A stretch of 59,435 nucleotides of DNA from Nostoc sp. WHI (GTDB lineage Bacteria; Cyanobacteriota; Cyanobacteriia; Cyanobacteriales; Nostocaceae). Made by a program: the position numbers and the translations under genes. The notes under the pieces were generated by a model, which was given only the letters and a program-made list of their open reading frames with translations, was not told the origin of the DNA and did no database searches. The stretch is from the NCBI RefSeq assembly GCF_015714725.1, contig NZ_WBKM01000151.1, positions 1 to 59,435 on the forward strand, read 5' to 3'. How positions within the stretch are numbered: position 1 is the stretch's first letter; every line of letters starts with the position of its first letter. This document shows positions 1 to 7,377 of this stretch, piece by piece.

Positions 1-690
1 GCCAGAGCGATCGCCAATTTGTTTTTGCATGGCTAAAGCTTGCTGATAGAAGTCCAAGGCTTTGGGGTACTGTCCCAGACTGTCGTAAGTTCTGCCAATG
101 TTGCTGAGAATAGTACCAACGCCAGAGCGATCGCCAATTTGTTTTTGCATGGCTAAAGCTTGCTGATAGAAATCCAAGGCTTTGGGGTACTGTCCCAGAC
201 TGTCGTAAATTGCGCCAATGTTGTTGAGCGTTGTGCCAACACCTGCGCGATCGCCGATTTGTTTGCTAATAACTAAAGCTTGCTGAAAGTAATCCAAAGC
301 TTTGGGGTACTGTCCTTGACTGGCGTAAATTCCGCCAATGCTGTTGAGGCTATTGCTTTCGCCAGAGCGATCGCCGATTTGTTTGCTAATAACTAAAGCT
401 TGCTGATAGTACACCAAAGCTTTGGAGTACTGTCCGACACTGCCGTAAATTCCGCCAATTTTCGCCTGAGCGATCGCCGATTTGTTGACGAATGGCTAAA
501 GCTTGCTGATAGTACTCCAAGGCTTTGGGGTACTGGCTTAAATTACTGTAAGATAATCCAATGTTGTTGAGTGTTGTGGCTTCTTGAGTGCGATCTTTTA
601 ATTCTTTACGAATTACCAAAGCTTGCTCATAAAACGCGATTCCTTGAGAATGCTTCTAATTCGGTATTTCTTGCCAAACTACGTCATTAA
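1..690 (-). pseudogene. broken TPR-repeat protein, runs off left edge
   Basis: On the minus strand a 120-base unit (40 residues, consensus like 'YPKALEYYQQALAIRQQIGD') repeats five times; this is the long cyanobacterial TPR type found in signalling and CHAT-type proteins. The gene is not intact. Between the fourth and fifth units, near 460-463, 17 bases present in the neighbouring unit are missing, which shifts the frame. Upstream of the first complete unit an in-frame TAG near 657-659 interrupts a reading frame that otherwise continues with protein-like sequence. I see both lesions directly. What the intact protein did cannot be told from the repeats alone, and the C-terminal part lies outside the window. 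Confidence 0.75.
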
Positions 691-879
691 AATCTGGCTG
701 GGAGGGATAAGAACAAACGTCAAACTCTATAAAAAAATTGACTTGCTCTAAAATTCAGAGGAACTTGCACAGCCTTTGCCCAAGCAAATACAAGTTTACA
801 GGTTGAAGGGGAAAATAAAAATCCATCACTTGACAATGTATACTAACGTTTGACGATAGTAATGCGAAACGATAGTATT

Positions 880-1164
880 GTGATTGTCAGTTTCAAATCT
901 GAAGAGACAAAGCTAATCTTTGAAGGCTTCACATCTTCTCAATACCCGCCCAATATCCAGAAGACTGCTTTACGAAAACTGCTTGTCCTTGACGCAGCAA
1001 CATCAATTAATGACTTGCGTGTTCCACCTGGAAATCGCTTAGAAAAGCTAGTTGGCGATAGAATTGGGCAGTACAGTATTCGTATTAACGATCAATGGCG
1101 AATCTGCTTTGTTTGGACAAATGAAAACAATGCTTCAGAAGTTGAAATAGTCGATTACCACTAA
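880..1164 (+). CDS. higB: HigB-type toxin (RelE superfamily)
   Basis: A protein of about 94 residues with the HigB pattern: PPGNRLEKL, GDRIGQYSIRIN, DQWRICFVW and a final VDYH. Family members are ribosome-dependent mRNA endonucleases that stop translation when the partner antitoxin is degraded. I place the start at GTG 880 because homologues begin right at the I-V-S-F-K strand; ATG 862 and TTG 850 are in-frame alternatives and none has a clear Shine-Dalgarno. It lies 14 bases before the antitoxin gene, in the usual toxin-first order of higBA operons. The protein is full length with the family's conserved C-terminus, so it is probably functional. Confidence 0.88.
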   Translation: MIVSFKSEETKLIFEGFTSSQYPPNIQKTALRKLLVLDAATSINDLRVPPGNRLEKLVGDRIGQYSIRINDQWRICFVWTNENNASEVEIVDYH

Positions 1165-1178
1165 GTATAAAAATCATT

Positions 1179-1487
1179 ATGAATAACAACCGTCTGCCAA
1201 ACATCCATCCTGGCGAAATCTTGCAACTAGAATTCTTGGAACCATTGAACATCACACCTTATCGATTAAGCAAAGATATAAGTGTAACTCAAACACGAAT
1301 TAGCGAAATTTTACAAGCAAAGCGTAGTATTACAGCAGATACAGCCTTGCGTCTATCGCGCTATTTTGGGAACAGCGCTCAGTTTTGGTTGAATTTACAA
1401 ACACAATACGATTTACGTCAAGCTCTTGAAGTAAATGCAGAAGTTTACAATCAAATTCCTCAACTTCCGTTTAATGATGTAGCCTGA
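1179..1487 (+). CDS. higA: HigA-type antitoxin (XRE helix-turn-helix)
   Basis: A 102-residue DNA-binding antitoxin. Residues 10-18 carry the HigA signature HPGEILQLEF, followed by a Cro/C1-type helix-turn-helix (about residues 27-75, with LSKDISVTQTRISEIL) and the segment ALRLSRYFGNSAQFWLNLQ that is typical of the HigA family. It neutralises HigB and is expected to repress the higBA promoter. It directly follows the toxin gene and is surely cotranscribed with it. The downstream gap holds no obvious terminator. Confidence 0.9.
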   Translation: MNNNRLPNIHPGEILQLEFLEPLNITPYRLSKDISVTQTRISEILQAKRSITADTALRLSRYFGNSAQFWLNLQTQYDLRQALEVNAEVYNQIPQLPFNDVA

Positions 1488-1626
1488 ACTTATTTTCAGA
1501 TACCAAAACTACTTATTTGGTAAAAATTGTTATTTAACCATTATTTTCTATTGATGTAATCTGCTGATATTTTTTCTCAAAACCTAATTGGTTTACAGGT
1601 GATATCTAAGGGCAAGTATCTACGCC

Positions 1627-1803
1627 TCATTTACCCTTCTCCTGAGTAGGCGAAATTATCCCTTCCGCCTGCGCTTGTTTAACGGCTCGTTTCAGAATTA
1701 ACACTGCCATTTGCGACAAAGAACGCTCCTCTGCATCCGCAAGTTGTTGCAGAGCTTCCTTGTCTTCTTCTTCCATGTAAATACTGACTACAACTTTCCC
1801 CAT
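1627..1803 (-). CDS. small ribbon-helix-helix (CopG-like) protein
   Basis: A 58-residue ORF starting with ATG at 1803. The N-terminus MGKVVVSIYMEEEDKEAL followed by LADAEERSLSQMAVLILKRAV has the strand-helix-helix pattern of CopG/ribbon-helix-helix DNA-binding proteins, often antitoxins or small regulators. No partner toxin gene is next to it on this strand, so it may be an orphan or a leftover of a lost module. The assignment rests on the pattern of the sequence only. Confidence 0.65.
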   Translation of the reverse strand: MGKVVVSIYMEEEDKEALQQLADAEERSLSQMAVLILKRAVKQAQAEGIISPTQEKGK

Positions 1804-1880
1804 GTGACTATCATCAAATTATCTATGTATTTCTATATTAAATCAATGAAAACACATAAATAAAAATAAATTAACATTAA

Positions 1881-2063
1881 AATTATTGGGATGTTAATCA
1901 TGAGGCGATCGCTCGAATTTGCTCTCGTTCACTTTCAACTGTTCGGCGCTGGTTCTCCAAAGGGCGCAACTACCGCCGTCCCATGCCTTCCGATTTACGC
2001 CATCTTGCCCTAATGGATTTGCTGCTAGAAGGCTTTGAGGAGATTCCTGAAGTACTTTTATAG
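1881..2063 (+). pseudogene. helix-turn-helix protein remnant
   Basis: This frame reads STVRRWFSKGRNYRRPM, then SDLRHLALMDLLLEGFEE and ends at TAG 2061-2063. It looks like the C-terminal part of a small cyanobacterial helix-turn-helix protein, but there is no acceptable start codon and a stop lies just upstream, so I read it as a 5'-truncated remnant. The TAG stop lies inside the first bases of the MITE that follows, so the end of the gene may also have been changed by that insertion. Confidence 0.4.
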
Positions 2064-2154
2064 GACTTACGCAAAGCTAAACACGGTAGGGGCAATTCAT
2101 GAATTGCCCCTACCATAAAATAAGGGTTTCGACTATTGTTTGCGTAAGTCCTAT
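2060..2154. mobile_element. 95-bp palindromic MITE
   Basis: Terminal inverted repeats of 16 bases (ATAGGACTTACGCAAA at 2060-2075 and its complement at 2139-2154) enclose an inner perfect palindrome around 2086-2115 with arms of the type GGTAGGGGCAATTCA. There is no ORF inside. This is the structure of a non-autonomous miniature element mobilised by a transposase encoded elsewhere. No target duplication is obvious. Confidence 0.75.
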
Positions 2155-2238
2155 TTTAAACAAACTCTGTTTAACTAACCAGAGTAAATAGGGATTAAAA
2201 GTCAACAAATTTCAATATCATTCTGACATTTTTTTACC

Positions 2239-2265
2239 AGCCACTCTTAAAGTAGAGTGGCTTTT
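2239..2265. terminator. hairpin with T-run
   Basis: AGCCACTCT (2239-2247) pairs perfectly with AGAGTGGCT (2254-2262) across a 6-base loop and is followed by TTT. It looks like a rho-independent terminator or attenuator lying 80 bases in front of the small gene that starts at 2345. Confidence 0.6.
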
Positions 2266-2344
2266 GTCTAGGAAATTTTGTGAGCCAGTAAGCTTTAACC
2301 ACCGAATTAATTGGCTAAATCACAAGTATTGTCAGGAGGTTTTT

Positions 2345-2542
2345 GTGAGCTACATTGACAAACTTCATCCTTGGTGTATCGTCCGTCATTTCCCCAGTAT
2401 GCAACACCAAATTGTTGCTCGTTTTCGTCGTCGAAGCGATGCAGAAGCCCATTCACAAGCACTGCGCCGACTTATGCCAAGTGCAACTTTTACAATTATG
2501 TTTAATCTGGAAGTGGTGCAGTTAGACAGAATCACTCTCTAG
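2345..2542 (+). CDS. small conserved hypothetical protein
   Basis: A 65-residue protein. The start is decided by a strong Shine-Dalgarno AGGAGG at 2334-2339 placed 5 bases before GTG 2345; a longer frame opens at 2264 but has no such signal. The sequence contains IDKLHPWCIVRHFPSM and VARFRRRSDAEAHSQALRRL, a pattern I associate with short uncharacterised cyanobacterial proteins. It is basic and has no membrane segment. Function unknown. Confidence 0.6.
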   Translation: MSYIDKLHPWCIVRHFPSMQHQIVARFRRRSDAEAHSQALRRLMPSATFTIMFNLEVVQLDRITL

Positions 2543-2574
2543 TTAGGACATTCTAGAAATTAAAATATTAGTAT

Positions 2575-2858
2575 TTAATAATACTTCTGATACTTTGTCA
2601 TGTCAGCAAATGTCATAAAACACCTTTGACACCAACCATCTATCCACAGTGCTGGAACCTTAAATCTTGCCCCACAGTTGGGACATTCTGAAAGCAAGCT
2701 TAACTTGTGGCGATCGCACCTCCAAGCCCTGCTGCTTTACCTAAGCCAGTAGGGGTTAAATCATTTACCTGTCGAAAGCGTCCTAAAAAGTGACTTAAAC
2801 TTTCTCCTTGATATGGTTCAACTTGAAACAACCAAGGGTTAATTTCTCCAACTTCCAT
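2575..2858 (-). pseudogene. tniQ: tniQ of V-K CAST, internally deleted
   Basis: TniQ recruits the Cas12k-guide complex to TnsC in V-K transposons. The start ATG (2858-2856) overlaps the preceding stop codon as TAATG. The N-terminus reads NPWLFQVEPYQGESLSHFLG then GRFRQVNDLTPTGLG, matching V-K TniQ. At about 2714, right after a GCGATCGC site, the frame breaks: the next codons give a premature stop, while a shifted frame continues with HKLSLLSECPNC and KVPALWIDGWCQRC, the C-terminal zinc-finger end of the same protein. By comparison with Scytonema TniQ about 80 residues in the middle are missing. Not functional. Confidence 0.85.
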
Positions 2859-4075
2859 TACTTATACTCTGCAATTAAACCAGATTCCCAGCGTTGAAAT
2901 CTTGTTTGGTCGCCCATTCGAGCATCAAGTCGCTGGTTATAGTTATCAACGATGTAACGCACCAACATTTGCTCTAACTGCCGCAACGTTAAGCAAGCTT
3001 CTTTCTCCGCTTCCTCTGGTCGCTCTTGAACGTTTGAACCTGTATATCCTTGTAAAGTTGAGAATAATTCTGTATTTAGAGTTTTAAACGGGCGCTCAAC
3101 ACTACCACCTTCAGATGGGCGATCGCGCAAATGACAAACAAACCCTAACTGCACTCCTATTTGCTGTAAATGGTTAGAACGAAAATCTTTACCCCCATCC
3201 GTATAAAAGTGTTGCGGCAAACCAGAAGTACCCCATTCTTCATTAAGCCCATATTCTGAACCATATTGCTTGGGCAAAATTGCATGACGTAACGCCAAAG
3301 CTACAACTTGAGAACTTGGTGCATCGTAGCCCAAGTTAATCCCCATAATGCAGCGTGAATAACTATCAATAACTGTTGTTAACCAAGGACGACTCAGAAT
3401 TTTGCCATGCTGATCTACTAATAAAACATCAACAAGGGTGTGGTCGCATTGCCAAACTTGATTACTATGTTCTATTTGTAAATCTTTTCCATCACGGGTT
3501 TTAACTGATAAGCGCGAACCACGCCAACCCGGACTGCGAATACTTTTAGCTTGCTCAATTTTATCTATTAACGGCTGCAAAATTCGGTAAACCGTCATGT
3601 GGGAAGGAGGCTTAACTCCCAGTTCGTCTGCTCTCGCCTTTACTCTAATAAATACCTGCTGGCGAGTCATTCTTTTACTTCCCTTATTACCCTCCTTATA
3701 AGTTTTCAATACAAACTCTTGCCAGTCCTCATCAACTCGATGCTTCCCTTTATCCACCCGTTGATTTTGCACCAGTCCAGCTAAACCTTCGTTTTCCCAT
3801 TTGTCTACTAGCCGTCGCACTGTACGTACTGACTTACCAAGCTTTTCTGCTGCTTCTTTGAGCTTTTGAGTATATGTAGTGCGTTGGCGCAGCCCGCCGT
3901 AGGCATCGCTATTTTCTAAAAGACTTTGAATCACCTCCATTTTCAGCAAAGCTTCATCTGAAAGTTTAGAAACTATAACGTTTGCTTCAGCAAGATCGCT
4001 GTTGGCATCTGCGGAGCTTGCCCAAGTCGTAGAGGTTTTAGAAAATTCTGCATCTTGCATACAGTGTTCTATCAA
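2858..4075 (-). pseudogene. tnsB: TnsB transposase of V-K CAST, C-terminally truncated and fused to the tnsC tail
   Basis: A 405-residue member of the TnsB family; intact V-K TnsB is about 580. It has the N-terminal helix-turn-helix domains (about 40-170) and the RNase H-like integrase core with the complete D211, D293, E327 triad, spaced 82 and 34 residues as in Scytonema hofmannii TnsB (motifs VWQCDHT, FYTDGGKDFR, EGGSVERPFK). After RWESGL (400) the beta-barrel and TnsC-binding C-terminus are missing. The last residues IAEYK match the end of V-K TnsC, so one in-frame deletion removed the tnsB tail and nearly all of tnsC. Two short insertions, around residues 18-30 and at 58-64, match dispersed repeats. 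The catalytic core may fold but cannot support RNA-guided transposition. Confidence 0.88.
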
Positions 4076-4098
4076 AACATAGTTGTATTATACTACTC

Positions 4099-4337
4099 TA
4101 TTGACAAATAATTTGTTAATTTATCAAAACTCATGATTTTTCTAGGTTTCTGGAAAGTGACAATTAAATTGTGAAATATCTGGTATTCGACATCTAATTA
4201 GTGAATAATGACTTAGATCGGCATAACTGTTTTAAATACCTAAAATACTGGCATAATCCTTGCTATGTCAGTATTTTAGGTATTTAGAACATTGTGACAA
4301 TATTTTGTTAAATTGACAAATAATTAGTTAATGTACA
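4099..4337 (-). repeat. CAST transposon end with TnsB-type repeats
   Basis: Reading inward from TGTACA at 4332-4337 there are four similar repeats: 4313-4332, 4292-4313, 4156-4177 and 4101-4120. The first and last differ by one base (plus-strand TTGACAAATAATTAGTTAAT against TTGACAAATAATTTGTTAAT). The arrangement of TGACA-containing repeats starting from a TGTACA terminus is what is known for V-K transposon ends. The gene tnsB starts just inside, as expected for the left end. Confidence 0.75.
4234..4285. repeat. large near-perfect inverted repeat inside the CAST end
   Basis: Arms of 22 bases at 4234-4255 and 4264-4285 pair with one mismatch around an 8-base loop. It lies between the outer and inner TnsB-type repeats. 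It could be an operator for a transposon regulator, a hairpin in the tnsB leader, or a small palindromic insertion; nothing decides between these. Confidence 0.7.
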
Positions 4338-4383
4338 TTTGTAGTTAACTGATTAATTTTCGCTTTCTTTTTTGCACCCTTGG

Positions 4384-4416
4384 GTGAGACAAAAAATTAT
4401 TTATGCAAGAGGTCTA
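4384..4416. repeat. solo end of a dispersed MITE
   Basis: These 33 bases are the exact reverse complement of 19281-19313, one end of the MITE at 19281-19442 (terminal TAGACCTCTTGCA). Only one end is present here, just outside the CAST terminus. The rest of the gap up to 4654 holds no gene that I can see. Confidence 0.7.
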
Positions 4417-4654
4417 GTGAGAAATCCTCTCTCTTTATCGAATGATACAGCCCTGGGGGCTAGGGGGGATCAAGCTTTCAAGTTTTCAGTGCGTAAGTTC
4501 TAGTTTATACCAAATTGCAGTCGAGCAATTCAGGGTCAGAGCAAAGCGATCGCAGCATTTCTTTAAGCTGTCCACGTATCATATAAAACATTTTTCCAGA
4601 AACTTTTGAGAGATTTTAACGGTCTGGTTCTCCAAATTCTGCAAACAACCACTA

Positions 4655-6082
4655 ATGTCATCTTTTACACAAGGTATTCCTGGATTACCCGATTTGACAC
4701 ATCCGACTGAACTTGTTCAATTTGGCACTCAGGCACTTACAGCTTCACTATTATTAGTATTTTTGGTCGTAGCTTTGGGAGTTGCCATCGCTCTGATGAG
4801 TTTTTCTCTACGTCGAAGCCAGCCCGAACAACTAATATTTATTGATGAATGGGCTGTTCGTTATTCCCAACTGCTGCGGGGATTACAGCATTTAACTCTG
4901 GTATTAATTCTGTTAGTACCGGGATTTTTTCTCTGTTCAACTTTGAGCAATCGTTATCACCACTGGGAACAAGCAAGGGTGGCTCAAGTAGCTCAAAGTG
5001 TTGCAGGTGAGAAGCTCGAACAATTTGCCCCCCAAGTGCGCTACTCTATTCAAGAGCCATACACATATACCACTCAAGTTGATGGCAAAATTGTTAAGGT
5101 CAATGATACACGAGAGAGCAACCGCTATTTAATGCTGGCTGGTTCGCAAATTCAAGTCAAGCTTGACCAAAGTGTAGATGTTCCAGGTCGCAGCTCAATT
5201 TATCAGGCAAATTATACTGCCGATTATAAAGTAATTAACCAGATCAAGGATATTAATAATTTTTTCTTTGAAGCACCGCCACCCAACGGCTACACGCTGC
5301 TTGCTAGTTACAAAGTAGAACGTGACGGGACTAGGTTACAACCAACCAACGCGGGTGATTATAATTTTCCTTTCCGGCTACAACCAGGGAAAGAAACAAC
5401 TTTTCGAGTCACCTATCAAGCTCAAGGAGGGCCGCGCTGGGTTTATAGCGCAGGGGGACAGTTGCTTTCTAACTTCCGTCTTACAGCAATTGCTAACTTT
5501 GCTCCAGCTGATTTTGCTAGTGGCGTTGTACCTAATGAGATTAAAGTTAATGGACGCAGCACTGAATTTACTTGGAAATTTGACGATAATGTTTCAGTAA
5601 AAAATCCATTTGGAGTGTTTACCAACACCGACCCTATTCGTCATACTGGCGTAATTCCGCGTCTTTTATTGCTAGCACCAGCAATATTTTTGTGGTGGAT
5701 ATTATTGTTATATTTGTCACTGCCAATGAGTTTCAAAAATGTAGCGATCGCTGGTAGTATTTTCTTTGCTTGTCTTTTGACTTTGACCTATGTAGCTCGT
5801 GTTATAAATGCTCAGTTGGCTTGGACTTTAATTTCCATTATCTTACTAATATTGACATGGGGATTAGGAGCTAGCCGCAGTGCATCCCTTGCCGCGATCA
5901 TTTGCACTATCGCTGGAGCAATATTACCCGTCTTTGGATTATTAGTACCGTTCAGCGGCCTCACCCTCAGTTTAGCGGGTTTTCTTTCAGCTGTCTGGCT
6001 AGCAGTTCGTCACTGGTATGGCTGGTACAGTTTGCACCCAGAAGACCAAAGATTGCAGGCTCAGAGAAACGCTAAAAATTAA
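4655..6082 (+). CDS. large polytopic membrane protein of unknown function
   Basis: A 475-residue protein. Two N-terminal membrane helices (about 29-50 and 77-96) bracket a short loop; then a soluble region of about 230 residues (100-330), rich in beta-type sequence, is probably periplasmic; at least four more helices follow (about 330-355, 362-383, 388-405, 409-455). I do not recognise the family. It is followed 51 bases later by a tiny hydrophobic protein on the same strand. The gene is complete, with ATG at 4655, and shows no sign of decay although its neighbours do. Confidence 0.75.
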   Translation: MSSFTQGIPGLPDLTHPTELVQFGTQALTASLLLVFLVVALGVAIALMSFSLRRSQPEQLIFIDEWAVRYSQLLRGLQHLTLVLILLVPGFFLCSTLSNRYHHWEQARVAQVAQSVAGEKLEQFAPQVRYSIQEPYTYTTQVDGKIVKVNDTRESNRYLMLAGSQIQVKLDQSVDVPGRSSIYQANYTADYKVINQIKDINNFFFEAPPPNGYTLLASYKVERDGTRLQPTNAGDYNFPFRLQPGKETTFRVTYQAQGGPRWVYSAGGQLLSNFRLTAIANFAPADFASGVVPNEIKVNGRSTEFTWKFDDNVSVKNPFGVFTNTDPIRHTGVIPRLLLLAPAIFLWWILLLYLSLPMSFKNVAIAGSIFFACLLTLTYVARVINAQLAWTLISIILLILTWGLGASRSASLAAIICTIAGAILPVFGLLVPFSGLTLSLAGFLSAVWLAVRHWYGWYSLHPEDQRLQAQRNAKN

Positions 6083-6133
6083 CTTTTTAAGGTGATTCCG
6101 TTATTATTAACGAAGTTTTAGTTAACAGCACTT

Positions 6134-6241
6134 ATGGATAACGATTTACTAGCTTTTTTTGCGGGTATTGGGCTAATTATTCTCTATCTCATTTTCTCAG
6201 CATTAACTGAAATGGGTACTAAACTGCCCTGGAAGAAATAA
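6134..6241 (+). CDS. 35-residue single-span membrane protein
   Basis: The ORF starts at ATG 6134 and ends at TAA 6239-6241. The product has one hydrophobic helix (LLAFFAGIGLIILYLIFSAL) and a short basic tail ending LPWKK. Its position right behind the large membrane protein suggests a partner or accessory subunit, but that is inference from context only. No strong Shine-Dalgarno is visible. Confidence 0.5.
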   Translation: MDNDLLAFFAGIGLIILYLIFSALTEMGTKLPWKK

Positions 6242-6282
6242 GTTGATTAGATGATGAATAAAGCTATTATCCTGAATCATTC

Positions 6283-6513
6283 GTGAGAAACAAGATCCCC
6301 GATTTATTCAACATCAGCCGCAACACGATCAACCTATGGTTGCAGCGCAAAGGTGAAACCGGAGATGTTCTGCCGTTGCCTAACCACCCGCCTGGAAACA
6401 ACCACAAAATCACAGACTGGGATGAATTTCGGGCTTTTGCTAAACCTCATGGTGATAAAACCCAGGTAGAGATGGCTCAACTGTGGGAATTATGGGACAG
6501 AATTACCACTTAG
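6283..6513 (+). pseudogene. IS630-type transposase N-terminal fragment
   Basis: The 76-residue frame contains the helix-turn-helix segment FNISRNTINLWLQRKGETGD and KTQVEMAQLW, typical of the first ORF of IS630-family elements. The usual N-terminus is missing (a stop lies shortly before GTG 6283), and no second ORF with the DDE catalytic domain follows. It is a relic. Confidence 0.7.
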
Positions 6514-6693
6514 TTCATCATTTGTGGCTTCTATTTGCAACAAAACGTAATGTACGATCACTGTCGTGATATAAGTCATGCAATTACATAAATAATTATA
6601 GACATACCATATAGTTTTTTTCCTAAAAGCTTTGACCACTAACCATAAGATGGTGTATAGTCTCTTGTTAACTCACAACAGAGAGATTTTGTC

Positions 6694-7377
6694 TATGATT
6701 CGAGATTTAGAGCAGGTATGCCAAACACCAGCTTCTATCATAGGAAATTGAAACTTATGGGGCAAGGTTGGCTACCATCTGCAAGTTATAATCTTTGGTC
6801 TTTATCAGATTCACGAGTGGGTCAAGAATTCTGGTTTTGTGATATGAAGCGAGGCTTTAACAAGGTTCGTCATAAAGAACCTCAAGTTAAAGCTCTGTTG
6901 GAAGACAACAAACATCAGCGAATTGGTAAATTAGCACAAGGCGGGGTTTATGAATTTTATCAAAACCCCCAACTTTTGTCACAGTCTGAAGGTGTAGAAA
7001 AAGTTGCAGCTATTTTAAAACTAAATCAAGAGCCAGACGAAGTTCAAGAGCGAATCATTGGGATTCTGAACAACTATTGTAAAGAACCTATTTTAGTTGA
7101 CAAGCAAATTATTCAGTTGAGCAAAGGCGATGAGGGATTTCCTTCACCAATAATTATCGAAGAGGGTAATTATTCTTTCAATCTATATGCACCAACTGAC
7201 TGCACTTTTAAACAGACAGATGGTACTATTCATATTTTAGATTTCAAGACAGGTAAATCAGACTTTGACCGACGACAAGCTTATGTCTACTTGTTAGCAG
7301 CTAGCTATCTCTATCCACAACAACCATCTGTTGCCTCATTCTACAACTTAGAAACTTGCTTGGCATCTGACATATGA
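6694..7377 (+). pseudogene. PD-(D/E)XK nuclease half of a split Argonaute gene
   Basis: The frame from 6718 encodes 219 residues. Residues 150-210 show the RecB/Cas4-like nuclease core: D161, then D175-F-K177 in [10 protein letters not shown], then [14 protein letters not shown] (Q187, Y191). The ORF ends at TGA 7375-7377, but the +1 frame continues ([15 protein letters not shown]) into the MID-PIWI ORF, so the two halves were most likely one polypeptide split by a one-base indel near 7345-7375. The N-terminus is also doubtful: an ATG at 6694 with GAGAG upstream opens a frame ([14 protein letters not shown]) that stops after 18 codons and may be joined by a second frameshift near 6735. The family is the PDDEXK_1-like nucleases. 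Confidence 0.7.

Larger units (their letters stand above)
2575..4337 (-). mobile_element. remnant of a type V-K CRISPR-associated transposon (CAST)
   Basis: The element runs on the minus strand from a terminal TGTACA (4332-4337) through an end region with four TnsB-type repeats, tnsB (truncated), the last codons of tnsC, and tniQ (internally deleted), stopping at 2575. In intact V-K elements the order is tnsB, tnsC, tniQ, cargo, cas12k, tracrRNA, array, right end. Everything after tniQ is missing here and no second TGTACA end is seen towards position 1. The remnant cannot move by itself because TnsC, full TniQ, Cas12k and one end are absent. Confidence 0.85.

Noticed and set aside
1500..2560. 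Search for cas12k, tracrRNA, array or the second CAST end
   Set aside because: No Cas12k-like frame, no repeat-spacer pattern and no second TGTACA terminus found in the DNA beyond tniQ; I conclude that they are deleted.
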